Assembly (NCBI GenBank): GCA_027592275.1
Contig: JAQCKF010000004.1
Coordinates: 1 to 64,000, forward strand
Length of the DNA: 64,000 nt
Source: Pseudomonadota bacterium
GTDB taxonomy: Bacteria; Pseudomonadota; Gammaproteobacteria; Pseudomonadales; Pseudohongiellaceae
Reading direction: 5' to 3'
Shown: positions 55,176 through 62,748 of the stretch, piece by piece
How positions within the stretch are numbered: the first letter of the stretch is position 1
Layout: each line of letters opens with the position of its first letter
Translations under genes and position numbers: made by a program
Notes under the pieces: model-generated
Seen by the model: only the letters and a program-made list of their open reading frames with translations
Databases searched by the model: none
What the model was told of the DNA's origin: nothing

Positions 55176-55222
55176 TGTCTGTTATACGGTTACTACCGCA
55201 CACTTTTCTTAATGAGTTCTCA

Positions 55223-56422
55223 TTAATTATCAACACTAACAATGTGGATGTCGCTGTTGTTAGTGCTAAGCCTGATGGGATTGCCACCGCCGTTAATGTC
55301 GCCTCGGCCTACGATGTCACCATCATCGTCTTCCTGAACAGTCAGCGGGAAATCTGTGTATATACGGTAGTCACCGCGAGATCTGCGCGACACTTCCAGC
55401 TCCGCACGAACAGTGCCACTCAAGTTTGAGGGGATACGTAAGGTAATGTCGCCGCCAGAAGTATCAAGATCAATGCTGCCATCCATACTTCCGGTAGTAG
55501 AGGTGATTTCAACCTCAATCCTGCCGCCAGAAGTATCTGCCTTTACCCCAGACTTGGCATTTCTAATGGTTATATTGCCTCCCGAGCTAGCAGCCTCAAC
55601 GGGCCCATCACTGCCTTCGACTTCTATGCTTCCACCTGATGTGTCCGCCTTTACCGAAATAGCGCTTCCCGCGAGGTATATATTGCCGCCAGAGGTGTTG
55701 ACGTCAATTGGCCCCTGAGCCCAACCTGCACGAATTGAACCACCTGAAGTTTTGAGTTTCACGCGCCCACCGCCCTCTCCCACTGAAATGTTGCCACCAG
55801 AAGTATCTGCGTCGATATCTCCCTGCACATTACCTATTTCAATTCGACCACCGGAGGTATCTGCTTGCACATTCCCGGTAGCATCGCCGATATTGATATT
55901 GCCGCCAGAGGTATCTGCAATAATGTCGCCATCGACTTTCTCAATCTCGATTGAACCTCCGGATGTGTCGGCGCGCACATTAGCACCAGTCACAACACCA
56001 ATTCGAATGCTTCCGCCACTGGTGTCTACATCTACCTCACCGAAAATATCCTCCACATCGATGCTGCCGCCCCCTGTATTGAGATTCACGTTATAGATAA
56101 CAGGTACATCAATTGTGAATCCTATCCTTGAGCTTCCTATTCCAAATAGACTGCCTCGTGAATCGGCTTCAATTCGAACATCATCCCCGCTTTGATTTTT
56201 ATCCACCTCAAAACCACCCGTATTGCGAATGCGAACGCGTACCCGATCCTCCTCCCAAGTGTTGATTTCGATAGGCCCAGAATCGCTCTCTAGCGTTAGT
56301 GTTCCTCCCGAGCCTACGTTGAACTCCTGCTCTATATCATCACTAGCAGCAGAAACATCTGCTGCGACGCCAAGCAGTAAAAATAGCGCCAGTAGTCTTT
56401 TCATTTGTGGTTGATGAGACAT
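55223..56422 (-). CDS. DUF4097-type beta-solenoid exported protein
   Basis: This exported protein of about 399 residues has a signal peptide (MKRLLALFLLLGVAADVSA). After a first beta region it contains about 12 repeats of 18-22 residues, each with (D/N)TSGG(S/N/R)I(E/N)I, which should form a parallel beta-solenoid on the cell surface or in the periplasm. Inter-repeat Gly/Ser (TSGG) turns lie at one corner. The last part (STTGSMDGSIDLDTSGGDITL) closes the stack. ATG 56422 has AGGGGA upstream. It is the third gene of an operon with the sigma factor and HEAT protein. Confidence 0.87.
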   Translation of the reverse strand: MSHQPQMKRLLALFLLLGVAADVSAASDDIEQEFNVGSGGTLTLESDSGPIEINTWEEDRVRVRIRNTGGFEVDKNQSGDDVRIEADSRGSLFGIGSSRIGFTIDVPVIYNVNLNTGGGSIDVEDIFGEVDVDTSGGSIRIGVVTGANVRADTSGGSIEIEKVDGDIIADTSGGNINIGDATGNVQADTSGGRIEIGNVQGDIDADTSGGNISVGEGGGRVKLKTSGGSIRAGWAQGPIDVNTSGGNIYLAGSAISVKADTSGGSIEVEGSDGPVEAASSGGNITIRNAKSGVKADTSGGRIEVEITSTTGSMDGSIDLDTSGGDITLRIPSNLSGTVRAELEVSRRSRGDYRIYTDFPLTVQEDDDGDIVGRGDINGGGNPIRLSTNNSDIHIVSVDN

Positions 56423-56499
56423 TTTGTTTCCCCTGTAGTACATATGTAAGTACAACTTTTCAGTGCAATTTTGAATGTAAATTCTTGTAGAGCGTTTAA

Positions 56500-57468
56500 C
56501 TAAATAACGACACTGTCCGATTCTTCGACTATCTGTCTAGATTGCGCCCGAATGTATTCATTACTATCGGCGTCCATCTTCTGACGGAAAATCTGTAAGG
56601 TTTCCTCTTCTGGATAAGCAACCAGTGCCTGGAAGGCTTCCAGCCTAACCCCTGGATTAACATCATCGCTGAGGGCATAGCGCAGCGCATCACGAACATC
56701 TTCTTCGTGTGCTAGGGCAACCAAGGAGCGAACGGCCTGATAGCGCACGCCAGGATTCAGATCGTTCCTCAGCACATGGATAAGCGCCTGATATACCTCA
56801 TTACCAGTTGATACCGTCTGCAGTGCGTCGATCGCATCCAGTCGTGACGCACTGTCTATATCATTCTGCAGCGCGACGGCCATCAAGCCGTGAATATTCT
56901 TATCCGCAACGTTGCCAGTAATACGGGTCTCAGAGGCGAGAGAGAAAGACAGATCGATATCACCGGTAACCGCATCGTAGCCATTAACTTCGAGCTGATA
57001 TATCTCATAGTCTTCATTGTTAACCAGCTGTAAAGGCGAAAAAGCAACTTCGGTAGTAGCGATAACTACCCCCTCAGTAACAGATGAACCGGGCGAAACC
57101 GCCGGCGAGGCAACATAGATGCCGAGCACGAATGTCATCGCCATGGCCGCTCCCTGAAAGGCAACTGCGAAGGGTCTCTGGGCCAAGCCATCCACCCATT
57201 GCCTAAACGAGAACAGGCTACGACTTTGCTTCTGAAGATTCTGATGCAGCAGCCAGCGATTCCCCTGCAAGCGCTCAGCACTCACTGAAGGCTGCGTACC
57301 TATCGGGATTGCACTATCTAATCGCTGCTCGTCTTCCAACAGCTGCTGCAATTGCGAATCGCTCTTCAGCTCTTTCTCAAACTGCAGCACTTCCTGCGCA
57401 TCTAGGTCTCCGTACAAGTAGGAGATAACTCGTAGCTGCAGCTGTTCTGTATTTTCTGGAATAGTCAT
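56500..57468 (-). CDS. HEAT-repeat transmembrane anti-sigma-like protein
   Basis: This 322-residue protein has an N-terminal cytoplasmic part of about 95 residues (ISYLYGDLDAQEVLQFEKEL, as in anti-sigma domains without zinc Cys/His), one membrane helix (about 101-121), and a periplasmic C-terminal array of HEAT repeats (ALRNDLNPGVRYQAVRSLVA-type units at about 230-310, three or four copies). It lies 14 bp after the ECF sigma gene, so I infer it binds and controls that sigma factor, with the HEAT array as sensor. DUF4097 follows. No anti-sigma function is proven for this domain mix. Confidence 0.75.
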   Translation of the reverse strand: MTIPENTEQLQLRVISYLYGDLDAQEVLQFEKELKSDSQLQQLLEDEQRLDSAIPIGTQPSVSAERLQGNRWLLHQNLQKQSRSLFSFRQWVDGLAQRPFAVAFQGAAMAMTFVLGIYVASPAVSPGSSVTEGVVIATTEVAFSPLQLVNNEDYEIYQLEVNGYDAVTGDIDLSFSLASETRITGNVADKNIHGLMAVALQNDIDSASRLDAIDALQTVSTGNEVYQALIHVLRNDLNPGVRYQAVRSLVALAHEEDVRDALRYALSDDVNPGVRLEAFQALVAYPEEETLQIFRQKMDADSNEYIRAQSRQIVEESDSVVI

Positions 57469-57482
57469 AACCTTTATCCTAA

Positions 57483-58043
57483 CTAGTGATATTCCCGCAG
57501 TATTTTCTTTAATTTGTTTCGTGCCCTAAACAGCACAACCTTTACCGAACTATCTGTGCAGCCCATCACTTCTGCCGCCTCACGAATCTTGAATCCTTGT
57601 TGATGACAGAGCACGAATGCTATTCGTTCATTGTCACTGAGCTTACGCATGGCCTCGTTTATTGCTGAGTTTAGTTCACCATCCAATGCGATGGATTCTG
57701 GTGACCTGCTCTGTATGTAGGTCTCTTGGTGCTCATATTCAGTCTGAATGATCGCCATCTTCTACCAGGTTCGCTTCAGCTTGCGCCGATTCGACAGGGC
57801 GGTGTTAACGACGATCTTGTGTATCCATGTGCTGAATTTGCTCTCCAGCTTAAACTTTGGCAATGCTCGGAACGCGGCCAGCATCGCATCCTGATAGATA
57901 TCGTTGGCATCATCGGGGGTGTGAGCAAACCCCGCGGCCACAGCCAACATCAGTCCTTCTAGCGGGCGAACGAGCCTCTCAAACGCAGCAATATTGCCCG
58001 ACTGCGCGGATCTAACTAGCTCTTCTTCAGTTTCCTTCAGCAA
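57483..58043 (-). pseudogene. ECF sigma factor interrupted by in-frame TAG
   Basis: One frame of 187 codons carries sigma region 2 (DANDIYQDAMLAAFRALPKF, then WIHKIVVNTALSNRRKLKR) and region 4 (RKLSDNERIAFVLCHQQGF, KIREAAEVMGCTDSSVKVVL). TAG at 57762-57764 (codon 94) splits it after LKRTW in the linker, and an ATG follows one codon later (57758). So it may be read as a 93-residue region-2 protein and a 91-residue region-4 protein, as in known two-part sigma factors, or be a nonsense mutation (TGG to TAG) in a normal ECF gene. A full ECF factor has about 170-200 residues, so nothing else is missing. Confidence 0.8.
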
Positions 58044-58317
58044 GGAAAGCCCCCAAAAATAATACTCTTCGGCCTATTTCGGCCCTTTCTGCTTGTTCTG
58101 TAGATTAGAGTGTACTTTCGCCGAAAGGGTTAACAAGAGAATTGCATAAAAATGCTTCGATCTGGTCAGTGAAGCAAGGTTCAAATGGCTGTTAGCGAGT
58201 AAAGAGGGGCTTGGAGAGGTAGGCGCGTCGAATAATGGCAAAAAGAAAGCAGAGCATGCTGCTCTGCTAATTACTAGCAAGTCTTGATGGATAACTAAGT
58301 GGAGAGAATCGCTATTG

Positions 58318-58629
58318 CTACGGGGATTCCTCATTCTCTAATTCTGCAGAGCCCGCCGGCGGACTAGCTGGAGGTCGGCGGCGCGGCGGACGTTGACCGC
58401 GTTGCCCTGCTCCGCTGCCTTCGCGTATGCGGCGACGCTCACGCAGTGCTTGGCGCTGTTCATCGCTTAGGGAACCGATTTGTCGCTGTCGCTCGGCGCG
58501 GCGAGCCTCGCGCTCCTGGCTCTGCTCAACTTCGGGCCCCTCTGGATCTTCGTCATCCTGCGCGTAAAGCGCAGGCGCTACCAAGAAGAAGCCCAGCACC
58601 ATAAATAGTAAACGCGAGAGTCTCTGCAT
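58318..58629 (-). CDS. Small secreted Arg/Pro-rich protein
   Basis: This is a 103-residue exported protein with a signal peptide (RLLFMVLGFFLVAPALYAQ). The mature part is acidic then very basic (DDEDPEGPEVEQ, then repeated RR/ER motifs and RPPRRRPPASPP), natively disordered. AGGAGA precedes ATG 58629. It could bind surface polyanions or act as a Spy-like helical protein (SLSDEQRQALRERR resembles an LTxxQ-like helix), but that is speculative. It lies 274 bp upstream of the sigma gene on the same strand. Confidence 0.6.
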   Translation of the reverse strand: MQRLSRLLFMVLGFFLVAPALYAQDDEDPEGPEVEQSQEREARRAERQRQIGSLSDEQRQALRERRRIREGSGAGQRGQRPPRRRPPASPPAGSAELENEESP

Positions 58630-58753
58630 TGTCTTGTCTCCTGTGAACAAAGTGTGGCATTCGGAGCTGGATTTAGAGTCCGTTACCTCTACCGTTACTG
58701 AATAAAACGCAGAGCTACGTGATCGGTTTACATAGAACCTAGATATAGAGATA

Positions 58754-58985
58754 ACAGATCTAATTATATAATGTATCTATCTAGAAATTAGATCTGCTCA
58801 GGGAAAGAATCAATCCAGAACTCACCCATCAAGAGAACGAATCTATTAAGAACGGGGGTCTATCCAGAAATTGGATCTGTCCAGAACACATCTATCAGAG
58901 AACAGATCTATTTAGAAACGGGATCTACCAAGAAATTGGATCTCTCCGGATAAAGAAACTATCAGAACAAACCTATCAAGAGAAA
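58754..58985. repeat. Degenerate tandem repeat, about 17 bp unit
   Basis: About a dozen contiguous copies of a diverged unit (consensus TCTATCCAGAAATTGGA, GGATCT and AGAA words recurring) fill the gap between the small Arg/Pro-rich protein and the alpha/beta hydrolase. 17 is not a multiple of three, and no reading frame is kept, so it is non-coding. Copies range from 14 to 19 bp. Confidence 0.75.
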
Positions 58986-58992
58986 AATGCGG

Positions 58993-59829
58993 CTAAGACT
59001 CTACCCAGTCAAGAATGATACGAGCAAGCTGATCCGGCTTCTCAAAAGGCACAAGATGGCCGGCATCTTCGATCTCCACGAAATCAACATCCGATGCCAT
59101 CGCTCGCCACTTATTCCAGGAGGAAGCAGCGAGAGTATTAGAATCTTGCGCCCGAATTGCCAGGGTTGGCACACGAAGATGGGGCAGCAAGCGCCACAAG
59201 TTGTAGACGAGCGTGTAGCAGCGTGCCTCCCATTCCCTACTATAGCTAAGCGCAAATACACCAGGCACAATCTCTTTCGTTCCATGCTGGACGTAGTCCC
59301 ACAACACTGCATCGCTAATCTGTCGGAAAACCCGTTTTGGTCGATAGTGATCGAAGGCCTCCTGCCTGCTGGAGAATCGATCGACACGCGACAGCGTCCT
59401 CTTCACCAGTGGAATCACCTCGGGTCGAAAACGCCGAAAGAAACTCAGACCTACAAGAAAACGGCGCGGCACTAGTACAGGTTCGATTAAGACCAAAGAC
59501 TTAAATAGATCCGGGCGTTGTACTGCTGCTATAAGTATTGCAGCCGTGCCCATCGAATGGCCGACACTAACGACTGGGTGTTGCAGCTGGCTAACTAATT
59601 GACAAACATCCTCGCCAAGCACGTCCCATGAGCTAAATGACTCGAGCTCGGGCGGGGTTTCCCACAGTGGACAATGCAAGCTAGCAACTACCTCATGGCT
59701 TTCGGCAAACGGTTCCAAGAACGCCCGATAGGCGCCCGGCGGATAACCATTAGCAGCGGCAAAGTGAAGAGGGGCACCTTGACCACCCATGTGAAGGTGC
59801 GGTATGGACAATTGAGATATCGTGGACAT
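58993..59829 (-). CDS. Alpha/beta hydrolase
   Basis: This is a 278-residue cytoplasmic alpha/beta hydrolase. The oxyanion region is FAAANGYPPGAY, the nucleophile Ser 92 in VGHSMGTAA, and the catalytic His in EDAGHLVPFE near the C-terminus; the Asp lies in RAQDSNT. No signal peptide. The VSVGHSMG string with LIEPVLVPR resembles esterases and lipase-like proteins, but the substrate is open. Single gene next to the repeat tract. Confidence 0.88.
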   Translation of the reverse strand: MSTISQLSIPHLHMGGQGAPLHFAAANGYPPGAYRAFLEPFAESHEVVASLHCPLWETPPELESFSSWDVLGEDVCQLVSQLQHPVVSVGHSMGTAAILIAAVQRPDLFKSLVLIEPVLVPRRFLVGLSFFRRFRPEVIPLVKRTLSRVDRFSSRQEAFDHYRPKRVFRQISDAVLWDYVQHGTKEIVPGVFALSYSREWEARCYTLVYNLWRLLPHLRVPTLAIRAQDSNTLAASSWNKWRAMASDVDFVEIEDAGHLVPFEKPDQLARIILDWVES

Positions 59830-60100
59830 AGCAGCTTGGTTGGGTTCTTCTCTTCAGGGGAGCGTATTCTGACAGAATCACACGACTATTTCAGTGAGAA
59901 TTACTCGCCAGATGCGCTACAACCATTGATAGCACTGGGGTTAAGGGACCCCGCTATTCTCGTAGTAGAAATTGAGCGATTTAGCCCCGTATCTATTTAC
60001 TAGACGACCAAAACAGCCCAGTATGAGCAAGGAGCCCACTTTGCGAGTCCTTGGAAATTCGGGTCCGAGAGACGCTATTTTGGCAAGCTCGAAGAATACG

Positions 60101-60229
60101 TTGCACAGGGATGTGCAACCATTGCCCGCTCAGGGCAATGCGAGTGAGCCAAAAGCAAGTAAAATAACATTTTACGCCAGCTTTTGGCTCACGACATACT
60201 GAAAAAGTCATGGATGACTTTTTCAGTAT
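60101..60229. repeat. Cluster of four perfect hairpins
   Basis: Hairpin 1 at 60101-60118 (TTGCACA, GGGA, TGTGCAA). Hairpin 2 at 60120-60140 (CATTGCCC, GCTC.., GGGCAATG). Hairpin 3 at 60144-60192 (GTGAGCCAAAAGC with GCTTTTGGCTCAC, enclosing GTAAAAT/ATTTTAC). Hairpin 4 at 60196-60229 (ATACTGAAAAAGTCAT, GG, ATGACTTTTTCAGTAT). All four are nearly contiguous and stand just before the NfeD gene. They look like a REP/BIME-type cluster or a structured leader. Confidence 0.85.
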
Positions 60230-60252
60230 CAACAATAAACAGGAGAACCACT

Positions 60253-60705
60253 ATGGGGTTTGAACTTCTATATTGGCACTGGATTGTACTGGGCTTTATT
60301 CTCATGCTCAGCGAAATTTTTATTGGTTCCTTTTTCATATTTTGGTTCGGCGCTTCTGCACTGAGTGTGGGCGTAGCTATGCTCGCCATCCCCAATATGT
60401 CCGAGGCGGCGCAAATAATAATTTGGGCCTTTACCTCCTTGATGTTCGCCCTAGGCTGGTTCAAGTTTGTAAAACCACTCTCCCGCGACAATACTAAGGC
60501 AGGTCTTTCCAATGAAGCACTGTTAGGTCAAATTGGGCAGGTGTTAGACCCGCCCAATGGCGAAAAGTTTGGGATGCTTCGCTTCCCCGCACCCCTTCTC
60601 GGATCAGATGAATGGCTGATCATATCGCAAGATGAGTTAACTGCAGGCGATCGAGTTAGCGTTGTCGATCTATCTGGCAACTCGCTCATAGTTACAAAAG
60701 CCTAA
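60253..60705 (+). CDS. NfeD family protein
   Basis: This is a 150-residue membrane protein: three N-terminal helices (WIVLGFILMLSEIFIGSFFI, ALSVGVAMLAIPN.., IIIWAFTSLMFALGWFKFV) and a C-terminal OB-fold (ALLGQIGQVLDPPNGEKFG, SLIVTKA). ATG 60253 has CAGGAG eight bases before it; a longer frame begins inside hairpin 3 and is not credible. NfeD proteins pair with SPFH proteins; the partner follows at 61 bp. Together they may organise membrane domains or handle membrane proteolysis. Confidence 0.9.
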   Translation: MGFELLYWHWIVLGFILMLSEIFIGSFFIFWFGASALSVGVAMLAIPNMSEAAQIIIWAFTSLMFALGWFKFVKPLSRDNTKAGLSNEALLGQIGQVLDPPNGEKFGMLRFPAPLLGSDEWLIISQDELTAGDRVSVVDLSGNSLIVTKA

Positions 60706-60766
60706 CTGGTAAAGGCAGTCATAACTCTACTTTAAGAGTTCAAACTTTTAGCCAAGGAGAATTACA

Positions 60767-61615
60767 ATGGAAATTGGAACTATACTGGCCATCGCGATCG
60801 CTGCTTTCCTGTTCATCACTCTCGCCCAGGGCGTTCGCCAAGTTCCTCAAGGCTATAAGTGGGTCGTGCAGCGACTCGGCAAGTATCACACCTCGCTAAA
60901 ACCCGGCCTCAATTTTATTATTCCCTATGTCGACACTGTCGCCTTCAAGGTCACGACCAAAGATATCGTGCTCGATATTCCCTCGCAGGAGGTAATCACC
61001 AAAGACAACGCCGTGCTGATCACCAATGCGGTCGCTTATATCAATATCGTGTCGCCCGAGAAGGCAGTCTACGGCGTAGAAAACTACATCATAGCAATTC
61101 AAACCCTGGTGCAGACCTCACTGCGATCTATCCTCGGCGAAATGAGTCTAGACGACGCACTCTCTTCGAGAGATCACATCAAGACGAAGCTCAAGGCCGC
61201 GATTTCGGATGACATTGCTGATTGGGGTATTACCCTAAAGACCGTAGAGATTCAGGACATCAACCCCTCCGGCACCATGCAAAGCGCGATGGAAGAGCAG
61301 GCGGCAGCTGAGCGTGCTCGGCGCGCCACAGTGACTCGAGCAGATGGCGATAAGCAAGCGGCCATCCTGAAGGCTGAAGGTGTACTGGAAGCATCGAAGC
61401 GCGAAGCCGAGGGACAGGTAATTCTCGCCGAAGCCAGTAAGCGCTCTATTACTCTTGTTTCCGAGGCAATAGGCGATAAGGAAATGCCCGTTGTCTATCT
61501 ATTGGGCGAGAAGTACATCAGCTCGTTGCAGAATCTGTCGGGTTCGGACAATACGAAATTCGTAGTGTTTCCAGCGGACATTCCGGCGGCAATCAAGGGT
61601 TTAATGGGCCGCTAA
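60767..61615 (+). CDS. SPFH/Band 7 stomatin-like protein
   Basis: This is a 282-residue protein with an N-terminal membrane anchor (ILAIAIAAFLFITLAQGV) and the SPFH domain: YKWVVQRLGKYHTSLKPGLNF, TVAFKVTTKDIVLDIPSQEVITKDNA and the C-terminal helix EEQAAAERARRATVTRADGDKQAAILKAEG that forms the cage rim. It matches the QmcA/stomatin branch. AAGGAG precedes ATG 60767. With NfeD it should form a membrane microdomain scaffold that may work with FtsH or other proteases. Confidence 0.93.
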   Translation: MEIGTILAIAIAAFLFITLAQGVRQVPQGYKWVVQRLGKYHTSLKPGLNFIIPYVDTVAFKVTTKDIVLDIPSQEVITKDNAVLITNAVAYINIVSPEKAVYGVENYIIAIQTLVQTSLRSILGEMSLDDALSSRDHIKTKLKAAISDDIADWGITLKTVEIQDINPSGTMQSAMEEQAAAERARRATVTRADGDKQAAILKAEGVLEASKREAEGQVILAEASKRSITLVSEAIGDKEMPVVYLLGEKYISSLQNLSGSDNTKFVVFPADIPAAIKGLMGR

Positions 61616-61678
61616 TCGGTCGCATGATCCCTAGACTGGGAAGCTAATATTTCGCTAAGGCGGTGTTAGTAGGATGAA

Positions 61679-62572
61679 TTAACGGGTGTGTTTTAGAAGT
61701 GTGCGCTCGGTGATGACCTTGATCTCGCTGCCCCCACGCTTCAGCAGCAGGGCCTTCTCTATCTTTCGGCCATGGCTGGTGTACAACCAATCACGGCTGG
61801 CTAGAGTTCCTATAACCAGATAGTCGACGCTCTTATTGATACTGGAATTGGTCTGCGCACCGAGCAAGCGCAGCAGGGTATCCACCGACTCTCGATCTCA
61901 ACTGACGAAATCACCGGTAAGGCAGAATACTGATCCCGCTAGCCTCAAGTCATCTACTGAGTCTTCCCAGACTTCCGTCGACGCTTCATAACTCAGGCCC
62001 GATTCGTCTGTATCCGTACCGGTCACTTGTCGCACCGTGATCAATAGGTCTTCACGTTCTTCATCGGTGATGATTCCGTCTTCAAGTATGATTGTTAGAC
62101 GCTGCACGATGACACTCGCTGGCCACACCTCTCTCACCGATTCGTTGTGCTCAAGCCAAGAAGACATCGCAGTGATTTCTTGATCGTTCAACACTCCGTC
62201 GGAGGCGGTACCGGTGAGAAAACCCACCAGCTCTTCGATGTGACCCACGCTTTCTGGAGTCTCGGAGTCTTTGTCGCTGATGATCTGTTCGATGTGTGTC
62301 TGCATCTGGCTCAATTCATCAGGATTAATTTCTCCATCCTCAAGAATGTCGCCGACTAGGCTAAGAATGGCTCGCACATCTGCGTCATCGGAAAGATATT
62401 CTTGAGATTGCAGCCAGGAATCCAAAAACAGCAACTCCATCTCGTTGAGACGCTGATCTGCAACAACGCCTGCCAGTATGCCTTTCAATCCGTACAGCGC
62501 CCTATCCTTCTCGTTGCTAAAGCTAAAAGCTCGCTCGAGAGGCTGGCTGTCAATTTCTTTACGAATGTCCAC
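61679..62572 (-). pseudogene. TerB-like/BRCT protein interrupted by in-frame TGA
   Basis: One frame of 297 codons has two TerB-like modules (LKGILAGVVADQRLNEMELL with ILEDGEINPDEL, then LVGFLTGTASDGVLNDQEIT with ILEDGIITDEERED) and then a BRCT domain (SVFCLTGDFVS, TGA, DRESVDTLLRLLGAQTN, SVDYLVIGTLASRDWLY, SHGRKIEKALLL). TGA at 61898-61900 is codon 225 and falls right after the BRCT phosphopeptide-binding strand. Reading through gives a normal BRCT of about 70 residues. It may be a nonsense mutation, a sequencing error or a UGA decoded as Sec or Trp. Such proteins occur near DNA-damage or tellurite-type systems, but the function is unknown. Confidence 0.8.
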
Positions 62573-62683
62573 GATCGATAACCTGATTCTTTTTCTTAGT
62601 CACAATCATAAGACTTTACTATATAGCTGTCGAAGCATTTGATTGCCTATCTAGCCATATCTCCCCCTGATTGGCCCCATACG

Positions 62684-62711
62684 CAAAAACCCACCGGATG
62701 GCGGGTTTTTG
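62684..62711. terminator. Intrinsic terminator
   Basis: AAAAACCC-ACCGGATGGC-GGGTTTTT has an eight-base outer stem with A and T tracts on both strands. It serves the TonB receptor gene on the minus strand. Confidence 0.85.
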
Positions 62712-62748
62712 AGGCTCAGCATTACTGTGGCGCTTGGGGTCAGCTAAT

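Noticed and set aside
55413-56414. Several Pro/Ser/Leu-rich frames on the plus strand
   Set aside because: They are antisense shadows of the DUF4097 repeats; periodic composition explains their openness.
57762-57764. Amber suppression or pyrrolysine in the sigma factor
   Set aside because: No pyl genes in the window and no reason for Pyl in a sigma linker; kept only as a split or nonsense case.
58074-58334. 86-residue minus-strand frame upstream of the sigma gene
   Set aside because: No conserved pattern or ribosome site, and it overlaps the 3' end of the better-supported secreted protein.
58754-58985. Possible CRISPR array
   Set aside because: Repeats are diverged and there are no unique spacers of constant length.
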